DNA from: Candidatus Woesearchaeota archaeon
GTDB lineage: Archaea; Nanobdellota; Nanobdellia; Woesearchaeales; GW2011-AR9
Length of the DNA: 38,963 nt
Reading direction: 5' to 3'
Assembly: GCA_016214025.1 (NCBI GenBank)
Contig: JACRPH010000076.1
Coordinates: forward strand, 1 to 38,963
Position numbers and translations under genes: made by a program. Numbering within the stretch: the first letter of the stretch is position 1; each line of letters begins with the position of its first letter. The notes below the pieces were generated by a model, which did not search any database, was not told the DNA's origin, and saw only the letters and a program-made list of their open reading frames with translations. Shown in pieces: positions 24,981 to 32,415 of this stretch.

Positions 24981-25014
24981 CATTTAAATAGTTTAACCGT
25001 TTAACAGTTGAACG
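24981..25014 (+). promoter_or_regulatory. Promoter and probable operator of the AbrB-PIN module
   Basis: A TATA box (catttaaatag) is followed at once by three tandem 8-bp near-repeats, gtttaacc, gtttaaca and gttgaacg (24991-25014), filling the space between TATA and start codon. Repeats at this position are typical operators for autoregulating antitoxins; AbrB-type proteins bind such sites as dimers or tetramers. Confidence 0.5.
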
Positions 25015-25023
25015 TGATGACAA

Positions 25024-25284
25024 ATGGATACTGAAATTGTTAAAATGAGCCCAAAAGGCCAATTAGTGGTTCCGCAAGGGATACGTGACGAAGAAGGATT
25101 TGAAGCAGGGGATAGATTTATGCCTTTTCCCATGAAAAATGGAGTATTATTTAAAAGGGTAAAAATACCTAATGTAAAAATAGAATTTCAAAAACTCTCC
25201 AAAGAGATTGAACAGCAATTTAAGAAGCTAAGCGTCAGCGAAAAAGATGCGGGCGATGCAGTAAAATGGGCCAGACAAAATTAA
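25024..25284 (+). CDS. AbrB/SpoVT-type antitoxin
   Basis: The N-terminal 45 residues form a swapped-hairpin AbrB domain: VKMSPKGQLVVPQGIRDEEGFEAGDRF is the characteristic K-G-Q-[VL]-x-[VI]-P...G-[FL]-x-x-G-D pattern. The charged C-terminal helical part (IEFQKLSKEIEQQFKKLSVSEKDAG) would wrap the toxin. The gene overlaps the start of the PIN-domain gene by 19 bp, the usual coupling in VapBC modules, and tandem repeats in its promoter suggest autoregulation. Confidence 0.85.
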   Translation: MDTEIVKMSPKGQLVVPQGIRDEEGFEAGDRFMPFPMKNGVLFKRVKIPNVKIEFQKLSKEIEQQFKKLSVSEKDAGDAVKWARQN

Positions 25285-25682
25285 CTTTAGACACTAATAA
25301 CTTAATCTCTGCTTTAGGATGGAAAGGAAAGCCCCACGATATATTTGCTAAGTGTGTAAGTGGTGAACTCGAACTTATTACCTCCCCAAAACAGCTGGAA
25401 GAGTTGCAAAGAGTACTTGATTATCCCAAGTTTAACTTTACTTCGGAACAGAAAGAACGTTTCCTGAATTTAATCTTAGAGATTGCCACAATTGTAGAAA
25501 CGCATGACATAGTTAAAACCATAAAAGAAGATCCTGACGATAACGTAATTTTAGAGACAGCACTTGCAGGCAATGCAAAATATATTGTAACCGGAGATTC
25601 GCATCTTCTACAACTCAAAGAGTATGGCGGAATTAAAATAGTAACCCCTAATGATTTTCTAAATGAAATTAAAATAAATTAA
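25266..25682 (+). CDS. PIN-domain toxin (VapC-like ribonuclease)
   Basis: A PIN nuclease of 138 aa. The first catalytic Asp is in LTLDTNNLISAL, a central acidic residue is in TSPKQLEELQRVL, and the third pair is EDPDDNVILETALAGNAKYIVTGDSHLL. The E-D-P-D-D-N-x-x-L and TGD motifs match the subgroup annotated as putative toxin, PIN family. All expected acidic residues are present. Partnered with the overlapping upstream AbrB gene; likely cleaves tRNA or rRNA if free. Confidence 0.87.
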   Translation: MGQTKLTLDTNNLISALGWKGKPHDIFAKCVSGELELITSPKQLEELQRVLDYPKFNFTSEQKERFLNLILEIATIVETHDIVKTIKEDPDDNVILETALAGNAKYIVTGDSHLLQLKEYGGIKIVTPNDFLNEIKIN

Positions 25683-25685
25683 ATT

Positions 25686-26246
25686 TTACTTATCCAGCAT
25701 CTTCTTCAGGTTCTCAATCAGCTTATCAGTAGCGTCATCGACTTCTTTCTCCGTCTTGGTTCCAGTGCATACTATCTTCCCGTTGCTGAATAATAAGAAA
25801 GTAGCATTAGTGCCCCTTAACTTATGCACTAAACCAGGGAATTGCTCCGGCTCATATTCAGTATTAGGCAGTTTAACTCCCAAAATGTTCAAGTTTAAGT
25901 CCATTCCAATGCTGCCGGAAGCGACGATGTTTTGAACCGTAATCTCGGGCTTAATCGTAACAAAAATATTCATCTTTTTCAAGCTGCGGATAATGCTTTG
26001 GATGCTTCTATCTACATCTTCCATAGTTCGGGCCCCGGTGCATACTACCTTTCCGCTGGAGAAAATTAACGCCGAAGTTTTAGGCTCTTTAATTCTCAAT
26101 ACTAACCCCGGAAACTGCTCTGGATTATACTCGGTATTGGGCAGAGTCGCCGCCATCTTTTCTAATGGAATATCTTTTTCTAATCCGGTAGAAACGACGA
26201 TGTTAACTATTTTAATTTCTTTCTTAGCTATTTGTTTTTTTGGCAT
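25686..26246 (-). CDS. tbp: TATA-box-binding protein TBP
   Basis: The general transcription factor that binds archaeal TATA boxes. Two direct repeats of about 90 residues are obvious: IVNIVVSTGLEKDIPLEKMA...PNTEYNPEQFPGLVLRI...SGKVVCTGARTMEDV, then VQNIVASGSIGMDLNLNIL...PNTEYEPEQFPGLVHKL...NGKIVCTGTKTEKEV. The Phe pairs that intercalate DNA are in the FPGLV and L-[IL]-F-S segments. The length of 186 aa is normal. A Shine-Dalgarno-like AGGGGTG lies before the ATG. The TATA box upstream sits in a perfect 16-bp palindrome. Confidence 0.96.
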   Translation of the reverse strand: MPKKQIAKKEIKIVNIVVSTGLEKDIPLEKMAATLPNTEYNPEQFPGLVLRIKEPKTSALIFSSGKVVCTGARTMEDVDRSIQSIIRSLKKMNIFVTIKPEITVQNIVASGSIGMDLNLNILGVKLPNTEYEPEQFPGLVHKLRGTNATFLLFSNGKIVCTGTKTEKEVDDATDKLIENLKKMLDK

Positions 26247-26282
26247 GATTAAACACCCCTTGGTTTTTTAAACTTTAAATTA

Positions 26283-26298
26283 ATGATTTATAAATCAT
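26283..26298. promoter_or_regulatory. Palindromic TATA box upstream of tbp
   Basis: atgatttataaatcat is a perfect 16-bp palindrome centred about 45 nt upstream of the tbp start codon. It contains the TATA box, so a TBP complex could sit in either direction and the site may serve autoregulation. Confidence 0.55.
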
Positions 26299-26439
26299 GG
26301 GTTGCTTTTTAAAGCTTTTCTTTATAAATGCATGGTTTTAAACAAAGCATATAGTTTACATACTTTTTGAGAGTAGTAACCTACTAGTTGACCTGATTCA
26401 TTTTTATCGTCTTTAATTTAATTGTTTTTTCTACAGTAA

Positions 26440-26453
26440 ACTATTTAAAGCGA
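26440..26453 (+). promoter_or_regulatory. TATA box for the ThiI-like gene
   Basis: aactatttaaagcg lies about 20-30 nt before the ATG at 26472. No Shine-Dalgarno is present, so a leaderless transcript is likely. Confidence 0.45.
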
Positions 26454-26471
26454 GCGATTTCTCTTTAAAAC

Positions 26472-27308
26472 ATGGCCCGGGAGCACATATTATTACGTTA
26501 CGGAGAGCTCTTCCTCAAAGGGCGCAACCAATCGTTCTTTGAGAATAAGCTAATTGAAAATCTCCGCAAAATTGCCGGTGCGGCTAAAGTAAAGAAAGTT
26601 CGGGGGAGATTAATCATTAATTACTTTTCTGAGCACCACAAATTACGGCAAGTATTTGGCTTAGTATCTTATTCTCCCGCAGTTAAAGTAGAGAAAAGCA
26701 TGGAAGCAATTAAGCAGAAGAGTTTAGAGCTGCTGACGGGAAAAACAGGCACATTTAAAATCGAGCCGAAGCGTTCCGACAAACGATTTCCATTAACTTC
26801 TCCAGAGATAAATATTGAGTTAGGAAAGTACATTGAAGCTCATACTGCTTTAACTTTTGATGGTGCTAATCCACAACATCTTCTGGGTGTAGAAATAAAT
26901 CAAGATGGCGCGTATCTCTTTACCGAGATTGTGCCCTGTTTTGGAGGATTGCCGACGGGGGTGGAAGGGAAGGTAGCGGTGTGGATTGAGAACGATGCTT
27001 CAATTTTAGCAGGGCTATTGATGATGAAACGGGGATGTGATGTAGTTCCGATAGGATTTAAAGAGAGGGATATTTCTTTATTGCAGAAGTTTAGTCCTGT
27101 CCCGTTGCAGTTTAAGGCAGTGAAAAATTTATCTGAAGTAGAACAGTTTATGCCGGAGAAAGAGTTGCCGGCTTTGGTGGTGGGGCAGGATTTTACCGAG
27201 TATAAGAAATTGGCCTTTTCTAGGGTGGTGTTGAGGCCGTTGATAGCGTATACTCCTAAGCAGGTGAAAGAGCAGTTGAGAGAGTTTGAGGTGGGAAGTG
27301 CAAATTAA
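26472..27308 (+). CDS. ThiI-like THUMP protein lacking the PP-loop signature
   Basis: The N-terminal half (about 1-160) matches ThiI, the tRNA 4-thiouridine synthase: LLRYGELFLKGRNQSFFENKLIENL is the NFLD start, followed by a THUMP RNA-binding domain (FKIEPKRSDKRFPLTSPEINIELGKYI...GVEINQDGAYLFTEIVPCFGGLPTGVEG). Where ThiI has the ATP-binding SGGIDS loop, this protein reads VWIENDASILAGLLMMKRGCDVVPIGF: the flanks are conserved but the loop is gone. At 278 aa it is shorter than typical ThiI (about 380-480) and has no rhodanese domain. It may bind tRNA and act as a partner or regulator rather than an adenylating enzyme. This is inferred from motif loss. Confidence 0.8.
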   Translation: MAREHILLRYGELFLKGRNQSFFENKLIENLRKIAGAAKVKKVRGRLIINYFSEHHKLRQVFGLVSYSPAVKVEKSMEAIKQKSLELLTGKTGTFKIEPKRSDKRFPLTSPEINIELGKYIEAHTALTFDGANPQHLLGVEINQDGAYLFTEIVPCFGGLPTGVEGKVAVWIENDASILAGLLMMKRGCDVVPIGFKERDISLLQKFSPVPLQFKAVKNLSEVEQFMPEKELPALVVGQDFTEYKKLAFSRVVLRPLIAYTPKQVKEQLREFEVGSAN

Positions 27309-27333
27309 GCGGTTTCATTATTCTCTATTACGA

Positions 27334-28449
27334 TTATGATAAGCCTCTTTTTAATTTTTCGAATTCTGCAATTATTGGTGATTTTTGAAGTTCGTAGCGA
27401 CCCCGGCTTATTTTTCGGATTATTCCTAATTTAACCAATCTGCCAATATAAACCGACTGTATACCCGCTTTAGCCATATCTACACTCTGAAATACATTTT
27501 TTTCAAGTTGGGCGATTTTCACAAAAGAAAGCACATCTTGGTCAGAAGCATTAGGAATCTCGTGGTTCAGCCAGCTTTTTCCTATATCAATAGCATCTTT
27601 TATATGCGTACGGACCTGCTCTTTGGTGATAAGGGCATTTTCTTCATAACTTGCTTTGGCTAGGCACTGGATTAAGTAAGGATATCCTCCAGTGAGTTTA
27701 TAGATTTCACTCACCGATTCTGTATCCCATTTAGTCTTCTCATTAACTAGCGGTTTTTTCAATACTTCTTCAGTTTCACTTTGGTCTAGTTTTCCTATGT
27801 TGAAACTTGCCCCGGAAAATATTCTCGCCACCGGGGAATAATCATCTACTAATTTTCCTTCGAATTGGATGCCTCCGGAGATAACCAGAAGAATTGGAAT
27901 GGGGCATACATCTTCAACAATAGACTTTAATTCGCCAATTGCCTCCACAGATAAGAAATCTGCGTCATCGATAGCTATTAATAAATAATCAACGCTATGA
28001 AGCTTACTGAGGCATGACTTCCATATTTGGTAAGGGCTTTTCTCCCGCAAATCTGAACTAATTTTAAGTTGAATTTGTTTTAAATTAATATTTTCAATTC
28101 TTTTTCCAAGGTCTTGTAGTCTCTCGATAAAGCTTTTTCTGGCATCAATTGCAGCAATAAGCTCCTCCGTTAAAAAACGATACAACTCTTCATCGTTTGT
28201 AGTCCTTCCCAATCTTCTGTAAAAGTAAAGGAGATTAGCAGGCTTATCCTCGGTGCCTTTTGCTTCGTCGATTATTTTTTTTATGAGCGAAGTCTTCCCC
28301 ACGCCCCTATGCCCGTAAATTAGTGCCGCTCCCGATTTCCCATGAAACTTTGCAGACTCAATTCGCTCACTGACGGAATCTAATACTTTCTTTCTGCCTC
28401 CAAAATACTCTGGTTTTGCCGGCGTCTGGGGATCGTAGGGGTTTGACAT
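27334..28449 (-). CDS. Archaeal P-loop ATPase (AAA family, STAND-like)
   Basis: Walker A IYGHRGVGKTSLIKK is at about residue 45, Walker B LLIAIDDADFLS at about 160, followed by a sensor-like VISGGIQF and a lid/winged-helix C-terminus (LVKLGIIRKISRGRYELQKSPII). It resembles the archaeal ATPase families PF01637/PF13191, whose members act in mobile elements, defence or DNA transactions; no effector domain is present. A 371-aa single gene with its own promoter. A TATA-like GTTTATAAGTAT (forward about 28500-28511) and an 18-bp palindrome lie in its leader. Confidence 0.78.
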   Translation of the reverse strand: MSNPYDPQTPAKPEYFGGRKKVLDSVSERIESAKFHGKSGAALIYGHRGVGKTSLIKKIIDEAKGTEDKPANLLYFYRRLGRTTNDEELYRFLTEELIAAIDARKSFIERLQDLGKRIENINLKQIQLKISSDLREKSPYQIWKSCLSKLHSVDYLLIAIDDADFLSVEAIGELKSIVEDVCPIPILLVISGGIQFEGKLVDDYSPVARIFSGASFNIGKLDQSETEEVLKKPLVNEKTKWDTESVSEIYKLTGGYPYLIQCLAKASYEENALITKEQVRTHIKDAIDIGKSWLNHEIPNASDQDVLSFVKIAQLEKNVFQSVDMAKAGIQSVYIGRLVKLGIIRKISRGRYELQKSPIIAEFEKLKRGLS

Positions 28450-28470
28450 GTTTTACCAGATTTATTTCCA

Positions 28471-28488
28471 TTAATTAATATTAATTAA
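28471..28488. promoter_or_regulatory. 18-bp perfect palindrome upstream of the ATPase gene
   Basis: ttaattaatattaattaa is its own reverse complement. It lies between the probable TATA box (about 28505) and the start codon at 28449, about where transcription should begin, so it is a good candidate operator. AT-only composition makes chance occurrence less unlikely. Confidence 0.45.
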
Positions 28489-28567
28489 AGAAAACACATA
28501 TACTTATAAACTTTTCGTTGGTTAGATTTATTACTCCATTATAGTAAAACATCCAAAAGATTTATAA

Positions 28568-28615
28568 AGTGGGGCTGTTTTTAGAGCTTATAATTTAAGT
28601 TACGGAGGAAACAAA
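28568..28615 (+). promoter_or_regulatory. Shine-Dalgarno and leader of the EF-hand lipoprotein gene
   Basis: A TATA-like tttataaagtgg just upstream (about 28560) is followed by a leader of roughly 25-30 nt with a clear GGAGGAAAC ribosome binding site before the ATG. This gene is therefore leadered, unlike most in the window. Confidence 0.45.
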
Positions 28616-28993
28616 ATGAAACTAACCTTATGTACTTTAGCCGCAGTTCTATCTTTAAGTACAGGTTGCGCTACTACTTCTTCAAATGCCATTCCTGATT
28701 TAAGAGTAAGCGTAGTGGAAGGATACTCCATTCACAGGAGAGATGAATTGTCCTTGCTTACGTTGGCCGGAATTCTTTCTGGAGACATAAAAGACCATAC
28801 CTATAAGAAAGGAACAGATGAAGAAGGAAAAAAATACGAGAAATGCACCAGCAAGGGCACTTATGGCTGGTCTTGGAATCCTCAAGCGAACTTGGAAGCG
28901 GCAAGAGCAGCCGATTCAGATGGAGATAAGATTATCACTTCCGAAGAGCTGGACCAAGCCCTTTTTGATGCCTGTACATTTAGAGCTAAATAA
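28616..28993 (+). CDS. Secreted lipoprotein with one EF-hand motif, 125 aa
   Basis: The N-terminus MKLTLCTLAAVLSLSTGCATTSS is a signal peptide with a lipobox-like LSTGC, so the protein is probably lipid-anchored at Cys18. Near the C-terminus, DSDGDKIITSEE is a canonical EF-hand calcium loop (D-x-D-G-D-x-x-[IL]-x-x-x-E). The middle has no recognised fold (YKKGTDEEGKKYEKCTSKGTYGWSWNP). Two further cysteines could form a disulfide. Likely calcium-binding and surface-located; function unknown. Confidence 0.68.
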   Translation: MKLTLCTLAAVLSLSTGCATTSSNAIPDLRVSVVEGYSIHRRDELSLLTLAGILSGDIKDHTYKKGTDEEGKKYEKCTSKGTYGWSWNPQANLEAARAADSDGDKIITSEELDQALFDACTFRAK

Positions 28994-29082
28994 TTATGTA
29001 GTGAGTAAAATTCCCCCCGAAATCCATGAAAAGCTGGAGATGAAGGTGTTGTAAGAGGACGAATTAACAAGTAATCACAAAA

Positions 29083-29610
29083 ATGATAAACTTCCAACAA
29101 GAAATGCTAAGAGAAGCAAAGGGCTGGGAAAAATTTAAGATAAAGTTCGGATTAACAGACTTACCCGCCCATTTTGCCTGCAGAAATCTTTATGAATTTC
29201 TTATCTCGCGCAGCCAAATAGGGATTGGAAAATTAGTAATGTTTCCTAAACTTTATTACTTCCCCCAAGAGTCAGATAGTGTTGGTTATGATAAAATTAG
29301 TTTGAAAGATGGAAGCGCTTCCATCGATGCTTATGTCCGCCCAAGTGCATTTAATCTAACCTCAGGAGAACTTGTTGCTAATTGCTTGAAAGAGGTTCAA
29401 AGTGGAGACGCACTTTACTTTCCGGTTTTAAGAAATGGAATGCCCATCCTTTATACAAGAGAAGCCGATCATACTCTTTACTTAGCCGGATTTGAAACTA
29501 TCCGCAATCCTCGGTCAAAGAGAGACTTTTCTGCAATTATGGAAAAATTAAGTTCTTTAGTTCCGGAATTCAATCACAGAGAATTAGTTCCAATACCAAG
29601 TCACGTTTAG
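29083..29610 (+). CDS. Hypothetical protein, 175 aa
   Basis: No recognised family. It is soluble, with no signal or transmembrane segment, and has a mix of aromatic and hydrophobic strands (FPKLYYFPQ, ISLKDGSASIDAYVRP, DALYFPVLRNGMPILYTREADHTLYLAGFETIR). The codon use looks genuine and the ORF is clean. It stands alone between the EF-hand lipoprotein and the convergent E1-like gene. Its position gives no clear functional hint. Confidence 0.55.
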   Translation: MINFQQEMLREAKGWEKFKIKFGLTDLPAHFACRNLYEFLISRSQIGIGKLVMFPKLYYFPQESDSVGYDKISLKDGSASIDAYVRPSAFNLTSGELVANCLKEVQSGDALYFPVLRNGMPILYTREADHTLYLAGFETIRNPRSKRDFSAIMEKLSSLVPEFNHRELVPIPSHV

Positions 29611-29627
29611 AGGTAAAAACTGTCTTT

Positions 29628-30590
29628 TCACTCCCCTACCCACTTCCCATAAATACTTCTGGCTTCCTCTTCCGTCTTCGCTTTAATCAACACTCTTCCA
29701 TCCTCAAATAAAATTATTTTTCCAAATCGTAATGCAATTCCATCATCAATAACCTTTCCCGACTTACTCCATCTCATTTTGATTTCTTTCAGATTTACTT
29801 TCTTCCCCGTGAGCTGATATTTTCCCGCAGAACAGAATTTCGTAAGAGGCTCTTCTTTTTGGTTTAGGAATTGGTAATCGCCGTGGCAGGTAGGGCAGTT
29901 AGGATTTTTATTTATTTTTATTTTCTTTAGTTCCATGCGGTTTAGATTTAAATGATACAAACACGGCTCAACTTTCTCTCCAATTAATACTTTAATAGCT
30001 GGGGTAGTTTGCAACGCAGCAATACTGGTTGTAATTGTATTCAACACCCCCGCCGTATCACAGGTTTCTAAGTTTGCTTCCCGTAAAAAGCATCTTAAGC
30101 AAGGTCCCCGCGGAAAAATAGGCATTACATAACCTTCCGTACGAATTCCTGAAGCATAAATCCAGGTAATCTTTTCTTTCCGGCAGAAATCGTTAAGTAG
30201 AAATCGTGTTTTAAGATTATCCGTACAGTCTAAAATCAAATCCGCTTCTTTCAGCAAAGAAAGTTTTTCCAGATTAAGATGCACAGCATAACTGTCTATC
30301 CTTACAGAAGAATTAATTGCATTTAACTTTTCTTCCGCTACTTTCGCTTTGCTTTTACCGATGTCTTTTTCCGTAAACAATAATTGCCGGTGCAGGTTGC
30401 TTTCTTCTACTACATCTCTATCAATTAGAATTAATTTACCGACTCCTGCTCGCGTTAATAATTCAGATGCTACGGTTCCTAATGCTCCGACACCAACAAT
30501 TGCCACGGTAGATTTTTCTAATTTCTTCTGCTTTGCTTTTCCAAGCACCAATTCTTGACGAGAATAACGTTCACTATATTTGTTTAGCAT
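29628..30590 (-). CDS. E1-like ubiquitin/sulfur-carrier activating enzyme (MoeB/ThiF/UbaA family)
   Basis: Adenylates the C-terminal Gly of a ubiquitin-like sulfur carrier. The Rossmann motif GVGALGTVASELLTRAGVG is at about residue 33; LIDRDVVEESNLHRQLLF is the ATP-binding R/D region; LDCTDNLKTRFLLND is the family motif; CLRC and CPTC are the paired zinc ligands; and ETCDTAGVLNT (about residue 176) holds the likely active-site Cys. After the second CxxC the protein has about 90 further residues with a small beta-rich domain, not part of the minimal ThiF fold. It overlaps the TtuA-like gene by 17 bp in an operon with the ThiS-like carrier. Confidence 0.88.
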   Translation of the reverse strand: MLNKYSERYSRQELVLGKAKQKKLEKSTVAIVGVGALGTVASELLTRAGVGKLILIDRDVVEESNLHRQLLFTEKDIGKSKAKVAEEKLNAINSSVRIDSYAVHLNLEKLSLLKEADLILDCTDNLKTRFLLNDFCRKEKITWIYASGIRTEGYVMPIFPRGPCLRCFLREANLETCDTAGVLNTITTSIAALQTTPAIKVLIGEKVEPCLYHLNLNRMELKKIKINKNPNCPTCHGDYQFLNQKEEPLTKFCSAGKYQLTGKKVNLKEIKMRWSKSGKVIDDGIALRFGKIILFEDGRVLIKAKTEEEARSIYGKWVGE

Positions 30591-31530
30591 CTTTGTTGCT
30601 TAACCTCTCTTTTATCTTACACGCTTGGCATACTTGTTGATTTCCAGGCTCGCCGCATTTTACACACAATTTAATAGTATCTTCTATGTTTCTCTTCTCC
30701 TGCTCTTTTACTGCCGGAAGTATATACAAAAAAGAATTAATAATCCCCTGCTTGGTTCCATGATACTCTGATTCAAATTCATTCAGCATATCCCGAATGT
30801 GTGCGCGGTAGCCTTCTTGGGCATAAGGGCATTCTACAAATCCCACTGGAAAGCCTTTGAGTAAACTATATAGCTTAGTTTCTTTCTCGGTGCAGAAATA
30901 TAACGGCTTTACTCTTTGCACAAATAATTCATTTTGATGCATTCCCGTAATTGGCCCCTGGTGCGACATTAACGCGGTATTAGCTTTAAAGATGTTCATC
31001 ACCACTGCCTGAGCTTCATCATCTAAATTGTGGCCCGTGATTAATTTAGTCGCTCCATGCTTGCGGGCATATTTGTTAATAAGATACCGTCTCCACACTC
31101 CGCAAATATGGCATGGCTTTTCGGTGGCATCTTTCTTTCTTAATTTCTTGATTGCTTGATCCAAAGTGAAGCCAAATTCTTTTTGGGCGGAAATTGTTAC
31201 TAATTTAACTTTCTCTTGCTGGCAGAATTTTTTTAAGTCGCAGAGGGTTTTATTCCGATATCCAGCGATTCCTTCATCTATGGCTAACGCAAATAAAAGT
31301 TTAGTTTGAATATTTTCTTCTAAGAGATATTCCTTAACCAAGTGCAGCACCGTCTGTGAATCTTTGCCTCCGGAACAAGCTACGCTAATGTTATCATTTG
31401 GGTTGATTAAATGATATTTTTTTATGGTGCTGAATACTTTGTCTTCAAAATACCTGATAAAATGGCTGCGGCACAATGCACCGTGCTGAAGTTCGATTAC
31501 CGCAGGTTTGTCGCATTTGGAGCAGTTCAT
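30574..31530 (-). CDS. TtuA/Ncs6-type tRNA 2-thiouridine synthase
   Basis: A PP-loop tRNA sulfurtransferase of 318 aa. The N-terminal zinc module begins CSKCDKP; the ATP pyrophosphatase loop is SVACSGGKDSQTVLHLV (about residue 50). CHICGVWRRYL gives the first two Fe-S or catalytic cysteines and ECPYAQEGYRAHIRDML the third, the arrangement of TtuA with its [4Fe-4S] cluster. LITGHNLDDEAQAVVMN is also diagnostic. A C-terminal zinc ribbon (CVKCGEPGNQQVCQAC) completes the typical form. It probably thiolates U54 or wobble U34 in tRNA, with sulfur from the ThiS-like protein encoded 1 nt upstream. Confidence 0.88.
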   Translation of the reverse strand: MNCSKCDKPAVIELQHGALCRSHFIRYFEDKVFSTIKKYHLINPNDNISVACSGGKDSQTVLHLVKEYLLEENIQTKLLFALAIDEGIAGYRNKTLCDLKKFCQQEKVKLVTISAQKEFGFTLDQAIKKLRKKDATEKPCHICGVWRRYLINKYARKHGATKLITGHNLDDEAQAVVMNIFKANTALMSHQGPITGMHQNELFVQRVKPLYFCTEKETKLYSLLKGFPVGFVECPYAQEGYRAHIRDMLNEFESEYHGTKQGIINSFLYILPAVKEQEKRNIEDTIKLCVKCGEPGNQQVCQACKIKERLSNKDAKQI

Positions 31531-31531
31531 C

Positions 31532-31735
31532 TTAACCTCCTGAAACCACGCTTAGAATTTCTAATTTATCCTTAGAGTTTAATATTTCTTCTTCGGTTAA
31601 CACTTGATTGTTTCTGGTTACAATAACTACTTCCGGATTGATTTTTAACTGGCGCAGAAGCTCATTCACGTTTTTTCCGGAAAATTTAACTTTTTTTCGG
31701 AGGTTCTTTCTTTCTACGAATACGGTAAGTTCCAT
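31532..31735 (-). CDS. Ubiquitin-like sulfur carrier (ThiS/MoaD/SAMP type)
   Basis: A 67-aa beta-grasp protein ending in the essential Gly-Gly (LEILSVVSGG), where the E1-like enzyme forms an acyl-adenylate and thiocarboxylate. The sequence (VNELLRQLKINPEVVIVTRNNQVLTEEEIL...KDKLEIL) matches the ThiS fold. It is first of a three-gene operon, with the TtuA-like gene 1 nt downstream and the E1 gene overlapping that one. The partner genes favour tRNA thiolation over thiamine or molybdopterin synthesis. A GGTTAAGATG-like start context and AT-rich upstream are present. Confidence 0.87.
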   Translation of the reverse strand: MELTVFVERKNLRKKVKFSGKNVNELLRQLKINPEVVIVTRNNQVLTEEEILNSKDKLEILSVVSGG

Positions 31736-31785
31736 GTGGCTAGCTTTCCTCTTCTAATAAGATTAAAGCTAAAGTGGAAAATAGG

Positions 31786-31801
31786 AGAGGGTTTTATAAA
31801 G
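31786..31801 (+). promoter_or_regulatory. TATA box for the RNase P p30 gene
   Basis: gagggttttataaagt lies about 25-30 nt upstream of the ATG at 31824, predicting a leaderless mRNA and favouring this start over the GTG at 31806. Confidence 0.45.
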
Positions 31802-31823
31802 TTTTGTGATTTTATATGTTAAC

Positions 31824-32351
31824 ATGGACAATTATCTCTTACTATCGCCAAGCTTGGAATTAGAGCGGTTAAGCGCTAGATTGGAGTTCGCTAAAACCTT
31901 GTTTTTGGGTAGGGATTTTGTTATTGTTTCTGGCACACTTAAAGACATTTTAATTAAGACCAAAGAAGCGAAAAAGAAAAAGCTGATGGTGATATGCAGA
32001 TGCAACGATGAGAAAATTTTACGTTTTGTCCTGGAGAAAGTTCCGATTGATGCAATTTTGGGTGCTGAAGATATCTTTAGGAAAGATTCGCTGCATTATC
32101 CTAAATCTGGATTGGATCATATTTTGAGCAAGATTGCATTTGAGCAAGGAAAAGCAGTAGGATTTTCATTTAGTGCTCTTTTGCATGCTACTGATAAAGG
32201 GAAATTGTTAAATCGGATGAAATTCAACCTGAAATTGTGCCGGAAGTATAAACTTCAAGTTATTTTCAGCAACTTTTCTACGGCTCAGGCTGAAATAAGG
32301 TCAGCCAAAGACTTGGAAGCGGTGTTGAGGGTGCTGAATAAAGGAAAGTGA
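31824..32351 (+). CDS. rnp3: RNase P protein component 3 (Rpp30-like)
   Basis: A protein subunit of archaeal RNase P, which matures tRNA 5' ends. The TIM-barrel-like family features are present: DAILGAEDI, the KSGLDHILSKIAFEQGKAVGFSFSALLHA segment, then LLNRMKFNLKLCRKYKLQVIFSNFSTAQAEIRSAKDLEAVLRVLN, which matches the conserved R-M-x-x-N-[LI]-x-L-x-x-K-Y and R-S-x-x-D-L blocks. About 175 aa is slightly short. Start set at ATG 31824 because of the TATA spacing. Its stop lies directly beside a fragment of the secreted-protein family, the left edge of the accessory island. Confidence 0.85.
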   Translation: MDNYLLLSPSLELERLSARLEFAKTLFLGRDFVIVSGTLKDILIKTKEAKKKKLMVICRCNDEKILRFVLEKVPIDAILGAEDIFRKDSLHYPKSGLDHILSKIAFEQGKAVGFSFSALLHATDKGKLLNRMKFNLKLCRKYKLQVIFSNFSTAQAEIRSAKDLEAVLRVLNKGK

Positions 32352-32405
32352 GAATGGTGCTGGGTTTCTACGGCTACTGGAGCGCTTGACAGCGAAGCAC
32401 TATAA
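32352..32405 (+). pseudogene. Fragment of Cys-rich secreted protein gene (left part)
   Basis: Directly after the rnp3 stop, the sequence encodes EWCWVSTATGALDSEAL then a stop. It matches EWCWVSASTGVPDEGDHY in the larger copy near 37190, nearly identical at DNA level over gaatggtgctgggtttct. The homology ends near cgcttga, where the ATPase region begins, and appears to resume at 33760 on the far side of that gene. I read it as one half of a C-terminal domain split by the ATPase cassette. Confidence 0.65.
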
Positions 32406-32415
32406 TCTGCTTTTC

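Noticed and set aside
28818-29054. 78-aa ORF overlapping the EF-hand lipoprotein
   Set aside because: Mostly out-of-frame reading of the lipoprotein. The tail VVSKIPPEIHEKLEMKVL could be a small remnant but is too short to support.
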